Positions 20,417-31,143 of a DNA stretch of 64,000 nt are shown in pieces. Source of the DNA: Chthoniobacterales bacterium (GTDB taxonomy: Bacteria > Verrucomicrobiota > Verrucomicrobiia > Chthoniobacterales > DYNR01); assembly GCA_026418675.1 (NCBI GenBank), contig JAOAAX010000007.1:44323-108322 (forward strand), read 5' to 3'. Made by a program: the position numbers and the translations under genes. Within the stretch, counting starts at the first letter, position 1, and each line of letters opens with the position of its first letter. The notes under the pieces were generated by a model. It was not told the origin of the DNA. It did not search any database and worked only from the letters and a program-made list of their open reading frames with translations.

Positions 20417-21142
20417 TTATTTTCCATAAGCGAGTCTTTCTGCTAGTTTTGCGGGTAAGCCTGCGGCGAGAATTGCTTCTTGTGTGCTATTCAAATCATA
20501 GGTTACGCGGCGCAATTTCACTACATTTTCTTGGGTGTCGTAAATACAGTAAGCGGCCCGCCAATTCCCATCGCGCGGTTGCCCTACACTGCCTACATTA
20601 ATGAGATATTTTTTTCCAGGTTCAATAGAGATTTCCGTAAATGTGGGCAGTGCCTGGATGGTGCTATCACGAACGTAGACGCGTGGTGAGTGGGTATGCC
20701 CAATGAAACAAAGGGTTGTGTGTTGATAGCTAAAACTTCCGGCAGCATCAAGAGCATTGAAAATATATCCCCACTTGTGCGGAGTATCTAATGTAGCGTG
20801 GACGATCGTGAAATCACGCACTTGTCGCTGTAAACGTAAATTTCGCAGCCAGTTTTTATCATCCTCACTCAAGCATTCACGACTATATTGGATTGCTTCC
20901 TCAGCTAACTCATTAAAACCCTCGCCGCTACTGAGCATGGAAGCCAATTCATCGTGGTTGCCTTTGACTACTGGACAATCTAGCTCTCTAATTTTCGCTA
21001 CACACTCGGCAGGAAAAGCATTATAGCCAACAATGTCTCCCAAGCAAACATAATGGGAGCAATTATTTTCCCGAGAATCGGCCAAAACAGCTTCCAGTGC
21101 ATGTAAATTAGAATGAACATCACTGAAAATTGCAAAACGCAT
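20417..21142 (-). CDS. Metallophosphoesterase (YfcE/calcineurin-like)
   Basis: MRFAIFSDVHSNLHALEAVL, CLGDIVGYN, VVKGNHDE, CFIGHTHSPRVYV. Confidence 0.9.
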   Translation of the reverse strand: MRFAIFSDVHSNLHALEAVLADSRENNCSHYVCLGDIVGYNAFPAECVAKIRELDCPVVKGNHDELASMLSSGEGFNELAEEAIQYSRECLSEDDKNWLRNLRLQRQVRDFTIVHATLDTPHKWGYIFNALDAAGSFSYQHTTLCFIGHTHSPRVYVRDSTIQALPTFTEISIEPGKKYLINVGSVGQPRDGNWRAAYCIYDTQENVVKLRRVTYDLNSTQEAILAAGLPAKLAERLAYGK

Positions 21143-21161
21143 GGCGGTTGAAGAAAAGCAA

Positions 21162-21926
21162 CTATTCGTGTTTTGAGTCTTTTATTAAACGACTTTTTAC
21201 AGGAATGCAAAGTTTCTCTTCAAGTTCTATGAGGATACGTTTTGCAGTTGGAGTCTGATTTTTCGGTGATTTTTCGAAGATTTCTCGTAAGTAATTATAC
21301 GCTTCTTTTTCTCGGCCAGGGCATTTGGCTAATTCATAAGCTGCAATACGGGGGAGATAAGAAGGGGCATCCGCACGCTTTGCTCCTTCGAGAAAAGCTT
21401 CTGCTGCTGCGCAATGATCACCATATTTGTCGCGAAGAAGGACCCCTAATCGTTCATATAATGCAGCACGATCTGGATTATTTTGGATGCCGCGTTCTAA
21501 ATAATCACGACCGATATTCCAGTATTGCCGTTCAGCACGAATTCGAAGAGCTTCACCCGGCTGTGTTGGATCGTTTCTTGCAGCAGTTGCAGCATTCCAA
21601 GCCATGTGCCATGCTGCCATATCCCAATAGGGGATTGATCGCGGCTGCAAGGTAGTAACAGCCTGTAGAAGAGCATTCATCCGTCCCCATTCCGTCCGTT
21701 CCCATGCATATTGAACTTCAACCCACAATAAAGCTGCGACGAGCGAACGAAAACCTCCGAGCGCTGCGAGAAATCCCATTTGTCCGAGTTGCTCACGAAG
21801 TGCAGGTGTAAAGTTGGCACCTTGAAAAAAATGTTTTCTCTGAAGAGCTTCCAATTGAATTTCCCAAGGCAGACGAAAAAAACCAAAAACAAAGAGTATT
21901 AGTAAAATTGAAATAAATTGTTTCAC
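21162..21926 (-). CDS. Hypothetical membrane-anchored TPR-like protein
   Basis: N-terminal TM, then helical repeats (RDYLERGIQNNPDRAALYERLGVLLRDKYGDHCAAAEAFLEGAKRADAPSYLPRIAAYELAKCPG); overlaps the upstream permease gene by 4 bp. Confidence 0.6.
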   Translation of the reverse strand: MKQFISILLILFVFGFFRLPWEIQLEALQRKHFFQGANFTPALREQLGQMGFLAALGGFRSLVAALLWVEVQYAWERTEWGRMNALLQAVTTLQPRSIPYWDMAAWHMAWNAATAARNDPTQPGEALRIRAERQYWNIGRDYLERGIQNNPDRAALYERLGVLLRDKYGDHCAAAEAFLEGAKRADAPSYLPRIAAYELAKCPGREKEAYNYLREIFEKSPKNQTPTAKRILIELEEKLCIPVKSRLIKDSKHE

Positions 21927-22810
21927 AATTCTCTACCCGAGAATAGATAAGCTGCAAGTGCAGAATAGGTCATAATGTATGCACAACCCAGTAAAGTCGT
22001 TTTCCAAAACACTTCTGGGGGAATAGTTGTCCCAGCGACGACCGCATCTGTAAGATTAAGTGCTTGCAAATCAGGAAAAAGCAAAGCTACAAGAGCGAGC
22101 ACCCCTTGCACCCACCAATCTTGAGTTTCCTGTTCAATCCAATAGTTTCTCGCTATTGCCTGCAAATGGCCGATAAAATAAACAGCAGTTGAAGTAATCA
22201 TTCCGTAAATTGCTGATGTTGAGAAGCTTGAAATTAGCAGTGTCACTGCTGCGATTACTGCAGATTTTAAAAAAATAATTATAGTTGCTAGGACGAGGTC
22301 CTTGTTAAAGGCGGCAGATTGGATTTGCTTAAGAGCATCCTCTAATTCTCCGCTAGAAGCACTACCTAATTCTGCAATTGTTTGAGAAATTACAGCTTGT
22401 TGACGGTAGAATAAAACGGCAGCAAAAAGGACAAACATGATTAAAATGGAAATAGCAAGAAGCAAAAATATCCCCATCAATTTACCAAACAAATATTCAT
22501 AGCGATGAACGGGCTTCGAGAGGATGGTGTAGATTGTTCGATCTTCGATGTCTTTTGGAATAAGTGAAGCTGTGCCGAAAATAGCAAGCATAGCGCTGAA
22601 AACACTCATTGCCCCGAGGCTTATGTCTTTCAACATCTGAAATTCTTCGGCGAAAGACAACCGTGCCAAAAAGGCTGAATTTCCAATTACGATGAGGGAA
22701 AAAATTAACAAAAAAGCAAAAGCCTTCATTCTGGCTAATTCTGTCAGAGTAGCTTGAGCGATTGCCCAAATCCTAAAAGGGAAACCTAATTGAATAGGCA
22801 GTCGAAGCAT
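21923..22810 (-). CDS. ABC-2 type transporter permease
   Basis: 295 aa, about 6 TM; AFLLIFSLIVIGNSAFL...ASLIPKDIEDRTIYTILSKPVHRYEYLFGKLMGI is typical of ABC-2 permeases. Confidence 0.75.
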   Translation of the reverse strand: MLRLPIQLGFPFRIWAIAQATLTELARMKAFAFLLIFSLIVIGNSAFLARLSFAEEFQMLKDISLGAMSVFSAMLAIFGTASLIPKDIEDRTIYTILSKPVHRYEYLFGKLMGIFLLLAISILIMFVLFAAVLFYRQQAVISQTIAELGSASSGELEDALKQIQSAAFNKDLVLATIIIFLKSAVIAAVTLLISSFSTSAIYGMITSTAVYFIGHLQAIARNYWIEQETQDWWVQGVLALVALLFPDLQALNLTDAVVAGTTIPPEVFWKTTLLGCAYIMTYSALAAYLFSGREL

Positions 22811-22848
22811 CCTGAGCGGAAGCAGTTAGCTCAAATCGTTAGGAATAT

Positions 22849-24822
22849 TTAAGTTGTTTGTTCGGTGCACCACTGAACCCAAAGCTTTCGGACTGCGTTG
22901 CAGAAGTCTGAGGCGTATGCTTGCTTATTGCATAAGCGACTTTCAGCTATTTCCTTGCGCAAATTACTGCGCAAATGTATGCGCAGATTGCGGTTTTTAG
23001 CTAATTCGACAGCTTTTTGGATATACTCATCTTCGTTTTGGGCTGCCCACTCTGGGTGTCCAACTGCTGACAATAGCGACAGACCTACCCGCGAGCTGTG
23101 ACGATCGCCCACAAGAGTTACGACGGGCACACCCATCCAAAGGGCTTCACAAGTTGTTGTCGTGCCATTGTAAGGAAAGGTATCTAAAGCGACGTCAACC
23201 TCTGAATACATTCGAAGATGATCTGGCAGATTATCCACGAATTCACGAAGTTCAACACGGCTCAATTCTATTCCAGAGTTTTTTATCTTTTTTGTGACTT
23301 CTTCTCTGACTGTGGGATCACTAAAATTGATGCTTTTGAGCAAGAGTCTGGACTCTGGGAAATTTTCTAAAATTTGTTTCCACACATTTAGAACTTTTCG
23401 GTTAACCTTCAAAAAGTTATTAAAGGAACCAAAGGTTAATGGAGTATTTAATTGTGGCATTTGCGGTTCAGGAGCATCTACCAGTGGATCATAGCACCAA
23501 GCACATGGAGAGAATCGAACTAATTGCTCTGTAGCAAATTTTTCTGATCCAGGGGGGTCGGTAATTTCGTCAACGAAACGATACTTTATTGAAGATAAAC
23601 CGGTCGTATTTGGGTATCCCAGAAAAGTTGCTTGGATAGGAGCAGGAAGTTCCCCAAATAAACTTAACCTATTGTTGGCAAAATGTCCTGTAAGGTCGAA
23701 AAGAATGTCTATGCTATCTTTCTTAATTTGTTGTGCTGCTTCTTCATCGGGTGTTTGTGAAATGTTGACCCACTTTGAAGAACAAAGCTTAAATTCATCG
23801 CTTGTCGAATCTTCTCTTTCACCGCAAAAGTAGAGATATACGCTAAATTGCCGCTTGTCTAATAATTGCAATAGAGGAAGTAAGAAATAGGCTACGGAAT
23901 GACGCCGGAAGTAGGCTGAAACAAAACCGATATGTAATTTCTTATCCGGATTAGGTTCGTTTTCCCAAGTCGACATTCCGAAGGAAAACAGCGATTTACC
24001 ATACCTGACATGAGAATTGAAAATTTCCTCCCTACTTTTTTCAGGTAAATAGTTAAGAATACAACAGAGGGAGCTCATTTCTTGTTGGCGCCAGAAAAAG
24101 CCGCTTGTCACTTCCTGAATGTATTCATAGGCTTCTTCAAGGCGATAGAGGCGAGTTAAAGCCAAAAACTTTGCCGCTTTGAAATTAGGATTATCGTGCG
24201 AAATATCTAAGGCTTTTTGTATTGCTTGGAGTCCTTCGGCGATTTTACCCGGCTGTTCAATAAGGCACAAACCAAGATTATTCCAAGCTTCAGGCATATC
24301 AGGGTCGAGTTCTGTCGAAATTCGGAAGTGTTCCTCAGCGGCAGTAACTCCTTTTGATCGGAATAAAGCCTCTCCAAGATGAAGGTGGTATCTTGCTTCG
24401 TAGGGCTTCAATTCGATGGCTTTTTTAAAGCTGTGGACGGCATCATCGAACATTGTTAGATATAATTGACAACGCCCAAGGTTTTCCCAGGCTTCTGGAT
24501 ATTGAGGTAATGTTTTTAACGCTCTACGCAGGAGTGGTTCAGCATCAGCAAACCGTCCACGGTCTGCATACGCCATTCCTAGGAATAGCCTGCATGGGTC
24601 ACTAAACGGGTTTATGCGTTTTGCTTGTTCTAGTAATTGGATACTAAAATCTAGATGGCCTCCCCGTTGGAAAGCCATTGCTCCCGAAAGAAACCAAGGA
24701 TCGAATTCTCGTGGACAAGCTTCTCGCACTTGCTTGTAAATTGCCTCCGCTTTGTCAAACTCGTTAGCCTTATGGTATTCGAGTGCTCTCTCCAAGAGTT
24801 CTTTTTTTTCTTCAGGGCTCAT
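22849..24822 (-). CDS. TPR-containing O-GlcNAc transferase (OGT/SPINDLY)-like glycosyltransferase
   Basis: N-terminal TPRs, then KLHIGFVSAYFRRHSVAYFLLPLL...DILFDLTGHFANNRLSLFGELPAPIQATFLGYPNTTGLSSIKYRFVDEITDPPG...EVDVALDTFPYNGTTTTCEALWMGVPVVTLVGDRHSSRVG. Confidence 0.88.
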   Translation of the reverse strand: MSPEEKKELLERALEYHKANEFDKAEAIYKQVREACPREFDPWFLSGAMAFQRGGHLDFSIQLLEQAKRINPFSDPCRLFLGMAYADRGRFADAEPLLRRALKTLPQYPEAWENLGRCQLYLTMFDDAVHSFKKAIELKPYEARYHLHLGEALFRSKGVTAAEEHFRISTELDPDMPEAWNNLGLCLIEQPGKIAEGLQAIQKALDISHDNPNFKAAKFLALTRLYRLEEAYEYIQEVTSGFFWRQQEMSSLCCILNYLPEKSREEIFNSHVRYGKSLFSFGMSTWENEPNPDKKLHIGFVSAYFRRHSVAYFLLPLLQLLDKRQFSVYLYFCGEREDSTSDEFKLCSSKWVNISQTPDEEAAQQIKKDSIDILFDLTGHFANNRLSLFGELPAPIQATFLGYPNTTGLSSIKYRFVDEITDPPGSEKFATEQLVRFSPCAWCYDPLVDAPEPQMPQLNTPLTFGSFNNFLKVNRKVLNVWKQILENFPESRLLLKSINFSDPTVREEVTKKIKNSGIELSRVELREFVDNLPDHLRMYSEVDVALDTFPYNGTTTTCEALWMGVPVVTLVGDRHSSRVGLSLLSAVGHPEWAAQNEDEYIQKAVELAKNRNLRIHLRSNLRKEIAESRLCNKQAYASDFCNAVRKLWVQWCTEQTT

Positions 24823-24857
24823 ATGAGGGGTAATCTAATTTTTTTATTAAGGAATAA

Positions 24858-25996
24858 CTATTCATCGGTAATTTTCCAACCACGTTTTTTGCAGATTTCA
24901 TTTGCTGCTAGGTTACCAGCACGGGTGGCTTTGATAAACCATTGTTTAGCCTCATCTGGACGATTAGCAAGATTGGGGTCCTCGAGCGAATGAGCGTAGA
25001 AGAACATGCAAGTGGGGTTTCCTTTTTTTGCACCATCTTTCCATAATTCAATCGCCTTAAGGGGGTAGGCAGAAGTGCCCTCCCCGAGAATAAACATAAT
25101 GCCTAAGTTCCCTTGAGCGTCGAGATCACCTAGTTCAGCAGCTTTCTGAAAGAGCTTAAAAGCTCGTTGGGGGCGGGACGTGAGACTCCTATGCCCCGGC
25201 GAACCAAATCTCCAAGCAAGTCCATAGCGTTGGTATCTCCGAAATTGGAAGCAACTTCGAGCAATTCGACTGCTCGTATTGTATTTTTAGGCACGCCGAG
25301 GCCGCGAAGGTAACAGTCAGCAAGGAGAGTCGTAGCTGGAATATGCCCTAAGTTAGCTGCGCGTTCATACCATTGAGCAGCCGCTACGGTATCCCGCTCG
25401 GGCACTCCTAAACCCGTCGAGAGCATCTGTGCTACTTGGAACATAGCTTCGGTGTTCCCTTTGTCAGCAGCAGACTGGAAGTAACGGAATGAAGTTGTTG
25501 GTTCGCTTTTTTTAAATTTTTCCCCAGCAAGAACATGGCTAAATTTGAGCCAATTTCAGCGCCTTTTTCCAATGTGCTACGGATTCGGGGAAATTCGGAA
25601 AAAATACTTTCGCTCTTTTGTTCTGAGTCAATACGTGCACAGATACGTTCAAAACCATTGAGAACTTGCACATCGTTGGGATTTTCTTCAGCTAGTTCCG
25701 CATACGCCTTAAGTGCTAAAGAGACATTTTGGTTTTCCTTCCAATTCCCGCGCTAGGGCTAAACGTTGAGTATAAGTTGGCTCGTTTGAAGCAGAAGTTT
25801 GGGATTGTTGAGTTACTGGCGATGGTGGGGTATCTAGGGTTTCTTTTGGTTCGGTCTTTGGAACTAGAGTCTGCTGAGCTTCCTTTTCTTTTTGATTTTG
25901 ATCGGTAGTTTTTGGAAGAAAGTTGAAAACAGAAATGAACGCTAAAATTCCCAATGCGGGTAATACAATTACCAAAGAAAGCAATGGTATCTTCAT
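24858..25996 (-). pseudogene. Sel1-repeat protein, multiply frameshifted
   Basis: Successive minus-strand ORF pieces (25709-25996, 25432-25671, 25130-25444, 24858-25097) join into one Sel1-like protein across frames (KAYAELAEENPNDVQVLNGFERI bridges the first break; VAQMLSTGLGVPERDTVAAAQWYERAANLGHIPATTLLADCYLRGLGVPKN). Confidence 0.75.
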
Positions 25997-26157
25997 TTTA
26001 CGGACGTCTGCCGAATGCGTATTTTCTAAAGCGGGACGGTCTTCTGGCTGTTGAGAACTGATTTCTGTTGGAAGGGAAGCAGCATTTTGAGTTGTTGGTG
26101 TTAATTGAGTTACAGAACCGGGTTTAATTGCACTCGAATCAAACGACGATTTTTGAA

Positions 26158-26960
26158 TTAATTCGTTTGTAAATGATAAGCATTTAGGATAATAATTTCA
26201 AATAAGGCAATTTTTAAGATATCATTTGCCTCTTTTGATAGTTTACCTAAAGGTTTCCATTTTGCCTTTGAACGAGCATCTTGATTATTTCCGCCCAAGA
26301 TTAAATAAACAAAAAGAGCAAAAGCCCCTACTGTTTTTTCTATAGATCCATTCGATGCTAAGGGTGAAAACATCGGTCCAAAGACATTCGTCAGCGTGGT
26401 GTTACTGTCGAGATTTCTCCAATCTGCTAAGCAAACCGGGTTAAGTCGAACTTCTAATCCAGATACGTTCAGCAAAATCGATGTCGGGGGGAAACGCGGA
26501 CTGAGCAGCACTTGTTGAAAAGGTATCCGTGAAATGTGAAGGCCTTGTTCAGCCAAACTATCAATAGCTTGAGCCAGAGGAGGTAAGATTAGCAGAACGT
26601 CGGGACTTGAAGAAATTGACGTTTTTTATCACTTCGCTAAGGGGGATGCCATCAACCGCTTCCAGAACGAGAGCAGGAGGTTGCCAATGGGTAACGAATT
26701 CGATAACCTGACGGCAATTCTTTACATTTACCCGTTCCAACTTTCTCAGGAAATCGGTCATTTCTGATAACCAATTCCCATCCAAAAAGAGGATTTCCAC
26801 CTGTTGCTCGTTATTTTTTTCAATTCCCAAAAAAAAACCGACACTCCTGTTGTTTTTCTAATTCTTCAAACAACACATAACGTCCAAGCCACAAGTTTGA
26901 GCTAGCTGCATCTTCATCTTTAAGAGCTAAGCTCTGACCTTGTGGTATGTTCATTTCACT
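26158..26960 (-). pseudogene. Decayed protein downstream of the kinase, at least two frameshifts
   Basis: Pieces MNIPQGQSLALKDEDAASSNLWLGRYVLFEELEKQQECRFF (stop after a T9 run) / GIEKNNEQQVEILFLDGNWL... / MAEQGLHISRIPFQQVLLSPRFPPTSILLNVSG... lie in sequential frames. Confidence 0.6.
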
Positions 26961-27810
26961 TTAAATATTCTCGATGCAAGATGTAATTTCTTGATATAAG
27001 ATCGAAGCATCTCTCGGCCGCTGATTTGGCTGTTTTTGTAATAGTTTCCCTACCAGTTCGATGACACACTTTGGAAGGTGTTGAATTTTATCTAGTGGGG
27101 GTGGTTTGTTTAGGTGCTGGTCAATGACTTGAGCCATTGCCCCCTCGAAAGGAACTCTCCCTGTCAACATGCAGAACAACGTTGCACCTAAAGAGTAAAA
27201 ATCTGAACGTCCGTCGAGTCCCATATCATTTAATTGTTCGGGACTAGCGAAATGGGGTGTCCCGACGAAGCCACTCTGCGTTAAAGTTAGAGAACCCACC
27301 CCGGCAAAAGGCTTCTCGGGTTTGGCTAAACCGAAATCAATTAGCTTTACTTGAAAACCTGGGGGTTCATCACTGGGAACAAGCATGACGTTGGAAGGTT
27401 TAATGTCGCGATGGATAATTCCTTTGTTGGGAATGGCCTTGAGTGCTGAAGCGATTTGCTTAGTTATTTTTGAAGTGCGAGCAAAACATCCAATCGTTCA
27501 TAGCGTTGGATACGGGCTTCAAGGGTTTCGCCCTCAATTAATTCCATCGCATAAAAAGGCATTCCATCGACGAACCCCAAGTGATAGATTGTTGCGATGT
27601 TGGGATGCTTCAAGCTCGCGTTCCAAGGCTTTTGTGGACAGCTTTGTAAGTTACTCCCATAGCCCCTCTTCCCAGCTCAACTGGTTTTCCTTCTTCCATT
27701 ACGACGAAATACATGTCGAATTCAAAAGAGAGGGGTGAATTTTCAACAGATGAGAAATTCTTTTCGGGAACGACTAAACCCTCGGAAAAAGTTGAATTCG
27801 GATTATTCAT
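26961..27810 (-). pseudogene. Ser/Thr protein kinase (PknB/Hanks type), disrupted
   Basis: ELGRGAMGVTYKAVHKSLGT (Gly loop) / ASLKHPNIATIYHLGFVDGMPFYAMELIEGETLEARIQRYERLDVLLALQK* / KQIASALKAIPNKGIIHRDIKPSNVMLV...LIDFGLAKPEKPF...GTPHFASPEQLNDMGLDGRSDFYSLGATLFCMLTG; pieces in different frames with the subdomain II/III segment missing. Confidence 0.85.
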
Positions 27811-28570
27811 CCTACTCTCAGTCCCACTAAGTTCAACTTGTCGAGATTCATGAACGAGGGATCGACGGATCGGTATTTTGATAACTTGTGGTTTTCAATC
27901 TTCGGGTACTTTTCTCGAGATATAAGCTAAAACAAGCCTGGGAAAAATAAACGTTTTTTTGTCGTTTTTAAGGGTTAAAAAGCAAGTTGGGGACAAATAG
28001 GATATTCTTTTACAAGGTTTTAATCGCTTTTTACTCCATTTGCAGTTCAATCGGCATCTTTGGGAAACTTGGGAAGCTAATTACAATTGCTCTTAATTCT
28101 TGGAAAATGAATGCACTAGGATTGGAATCAAAGTCAAAATTCCCAATCATGCAAACAGTTTCAATTTTAAACCATTTCTACCACAAGATGCAAATAACGG
28201 CTTTTATTCATTCTGAAGTTGAAATTTCTCAGCAAAATTCTCCGAAAGATAAGTTTTGACCGAATCTCTAAAACGACTGATTCTAAAAGAAAGAAGTTAG
28301 AAAATAGCTAAATTCTGGTGCTTTTTTATTTGATAGCGTGGCTAGCGAAGCAATAACTTGGGAAGAGTATAGTCTTTTGAGAGTATTGAGAATTGTTGTT
28401 GCAAAAAATTGATTCAAATCTCAAGTAGTTCTGTTTTTGCCGTATGCTATTAAAGAGCAGAGAGCAATGCCGCCTTGAATCAAATTTGCAAACTTTTTCT
28501 AGAAATTAGCAGAATGTTATCTGTTTAAGTTTAATAGAAAAAGTATCCAAATTGTTAAATTAACTTTTTT

Positions 28571-29638
28571 TCAAACCATAAGCTCCTGCCTGCCAAGACG
28601 TTCCATCCAAGCTTCAGCAATTTGGCGAATAGTTTCCTCGAGGGAAATGCTAATATTCCAATTTGGATAATGTGTTCTTATTTTTTTTAAATTACTGTAA
28701 TAGCAAATGTGATCGCCTATACGGTTTTCCGAAACGTAACTGTATTGCTGTTCTTTCCCTGTAAATTTTTTTGTTATTTCAAAAGCTTCCAATATTGAGC
28801 AGGAATTAGCTTTGCCTCCTCCGATGTTATAAACCTCTCCTTGCCGCGGTGACTGGATGAATTCCCAAATAAATCTTGAAACATCCTCACTGTGGATGTT
28901 ATCGCGAACTTGTTTACCTTTATATCCAAAAATCCGATATTCCTTGCCTTCTACATTGCATTTAACAAGGTAGCTAAGGAAACCATGGAGTTCGACACCT
29001 GCGTGGTTAGGTCCAGTTAAACACCCTCCGCGCAAACAACATGTAGGCATGCCAAAGTAGCGACCGTATTCCTGAACTATGATATCCGCTGCTACTTTTG
29101 AAGCACCAAAGAGAGAATGTTTAGACTGATCAATTGGGAAATCTTCTGCAATTCCCTCTTGATAAGTAGGATCTGCGAATTCCCAACGGGTTTCCAACTC
29201 AATTAAAGGAAGTGTGTTTGGCCTGTCGCCATAAACTTTGTTTGTGGACATGTGGACAAAAGGTGAATCTGGGCAAAAACGGCGGGCAGCTTCGAGCAAA
29301 TTCAAGGTTCCAGTCGCATTTGTGTCAAAATCATCAAACGGTATTGAAGCAGCACGATCGTGAGAAGGTTGGGCAGCTGAATGGACAATTGCGTCGGGTT
29401 TGACTTCGGCAACAAGCCGCAAAATGCCATCGCGGTTACGAATATCTATCTCGTGGTGCGAAAAACCTGGGATGAGTTCTTGTAATCGGCGTTGATTCCA
29501 TCGTGTGTCACCTTGTGGGCCAAAAAAAACTGCACGTTGGTTGTTATCAATTCCGTGAATCTCCCACCCTTTGTCGGCAAAAAAGAGACATACTTCAGAA
29601 CCAATAAGACCAGAGGATCCAGTTACTAGTATTTTCAT
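28571..29638 (-). CDS. NAD-dependent epimerase (CDP-paratose 2-epimerase-like, extended SDR)
   Basis: [35 protein letters not shown]...[34 protein letters not shown]...[32 protein letters not shown]...[13 protein letters not shown]. Confidence 0.85.
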   Translation of the reverse strand: MKILVTGSSGLIGSEVCLFFADKGWEIHGIDNNQRAVFFGPQGDTRWNQRRLQELIPGFSHHEIDIRNRDGILRLVAEVKPDAIVHSAAQPSHDRAASIPFDDFDTNATGTLNLLEAARRFCPDSPFVHMSTNKVYGDRPNTLPLIELETRWEFADPTYQEGIAEDFPIDQSKHSLFGASKVAADIIVQEYGRYFGMPTCCLRGGCLTGPNHAGVELHGFLSYLVKCNVEGKEYRIFGYKGKQVRDNIHSEDVSRFIWEFIQSPRQGEVYNIGGGKANSCSILEAFEITKKFTGKEQQYSYVSENRIGDHICYYSNLKKIRTHYPNWNISISLEETIRQIAEAWMERLGRQELMV

Positions 29639-29698
29639 TTTACAGCATTACAGGGCAATGAAGTAGAAACCGCAGGAAAACAGGAGTTGGTTAAGAAC

Positions 29699-30490
29699 TT
29701 ATTGAAGGAATTTCCAAATCCCCTCTGCTGTCCCAGCACCAAATTTTTTTGATGAGATGAATCCAAATGGGGCATGTAATGCAACCTTAGCTCGAACTTC
29801 TGGCACAGAATTTGAGGGACATACAAGGTAACCGGCATATGTTGGATCAAGCATTTGGAGGTCGTTATGATTATCTCCAGCAGCAAGGATTGAAGTTGAA
29901 GCAATACCAATTTCTTGAGCGACGCGTAAAAGAGTTGATCCCTTGTGATAATCACAATGGCAAAAACGAAGATAAACGGAATTTCGTTGAAATGAAAGAA
30001 GCGGAAAGCTCTGGCGCAAAGTCAATAAAAAATCGACTAATAAGTCCATTGATGATTCAGAATCAGCGACTACACCTTCGATTCGGCCATCAGGTTCCCA
30101 AAGTTGGATTTGTGGATGAATAGCTGCCCACTTACGAACTTCCTCGAAAGCTTCTGAGTAAATTTGATAAAGCTCTTCGTGACGGAGGTCGCATGTTTGA
30201 TTCCAATCTCTAAGTGGTTCCCAAGAAGCAGCTTCAGAAGAATTTTTTCCATTTCTTTGGAAAATGTGCCGTTCATTCACAACAAGGAAATCAGGTGAGA
30301 AAGGCGCTTCGAGTTGTGAGATCCCTTCGATGGCATGTTGCAAGGAGCGGCCCGTGTTGATGAGCCAAAGTGCTCCATTTTCGCGAATGGCTTGAAGTGC
30401 AGCGGACAATTCAGGAATGCAACGTCCCTTATCCTCAATTGAGGTTAGGGTTCCATCAAAGTCTGTGCAGAGTAAAGCAATTCGCCCCAT
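29699..30490 (-). CDS. HAD-superfamily hydrolase (Cof / sucrose-phosphatase-like)
   Basis: ALLCTDFDGTLTS...LWLINTGRSLQHA...ILAAGDNHNDLQMLDPTYAGYLVCPSNSVPEVR. Confidence 0.82.
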   Translation of the reverse strand: MGRIALLCTDFDGTLTSIEDKGRCIPELSAALQAIRENGALWLINTGRSLQHAIEGISQLEAPFSPDFLVVNERHIFQRNGKNSSEAASWEPLRDWNQTCDLRHEELYQIYSEAFEEVRKWAAIHPQIQLWEPDGRIEGVVADSESSMDLLVDFLLTLRQSFPLLSFQRNSVYLRFCHCDYHKGSTLLRVAQEIGIASTSILAAGDNHNDLQMLDPTYAGYLVCPSNSVPEVRAKVALHAPFGFISSKKFGAGTAEGIWKFLQ

Positions 30491-30495
30491 TTGAG

Positions 30496-31143
30496 TTAAG
30501 CGTTTGAGGAGGAGAATTTCTTAAGGCAATCTCTTGCGTAAATTTGCGGGTCGGTTGAGCAGAGAAGAGCCGATACAATTACGACACGGGTTGCACCAGC
30601 TAATATGACATCGTCTAAATTGTCTAAACGGATACCTCCTATACAAAAGAGGGGTATTTCAGCGGCTTCGGATAATTTGGAAATATAGGCGATGTTTGTT
30701 AGGCCTACAGGTGTATAATCTGGTTTGGTTGCTGTTGCAAAAATTGGCCCGTAGGCGATGTAATCGGGCTTTTCCGAAAGAGCATTCTTGGCTTGTTCAA
30801 CGCTGTGGGTTGATTTGCCGACAATACCTTTACTGATTTCTCTGGCTTGCGAAACGGGTAAATCGTCTTGCCCGACGTGAACACCGTCCGCTCCAACCTC
30901 GGCTGCTAGATCAGGGTAATCATTAAGAATAAGAGGAACCCCAGCCTTTTTGCAAATTGGCAAAACTAACCTTGCTACACGTGCAATTCTCTCCAGGGGC
31001 CACTCCTTAGCTCGAATTTGCATAACTGAAATTCCGCCTGCAATTAACTTATTCGCCATAGGCACAAATCCCTCCTCGGCGAGATATGAGGCATCTAGGA
31101 TTGCATAGAGTTTGGCGCTACGAAGCGGAAATGCCCTGATCAT
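30496..31143 (-). CDS. thiE: Thiamine-phosphate synthase
   Basis: ISVMQIRAKEWPLERIARVARLVLPICKKAGVPLILNDYPDLAAEVGADGVHVGQDDLPVSQARE...YIAYGPIFATATKPDYTPVGL...FCIGGI. Confidence 0.93.
   Translation of the reverse strand: MIRAFPLRSAKLYAILDASYLAEEGFVPMANKLIAGGISVMQIRAKEWPLERIARVARLVLPICKKAGVPLILNDYPDLAAEVGADGVHVGQDDLPVSQAREISKGIVGKSTHSVEQAKNALSEKPDYIAYGPIFATATKPDYTPVGLTNIAYISKLSEAAEIPLFCIGGIRLDNLDDVILAGATRVVIVSALLCSTDPQIYARDCLKKFSSSNA

Noticed and set aside
27987-28259. 90-aa plus-strand ORF in the intergenic gap
   Set aside because: AT-rich, no recognisable motif, opposite in orientation to the decayed cluster; probably chance.
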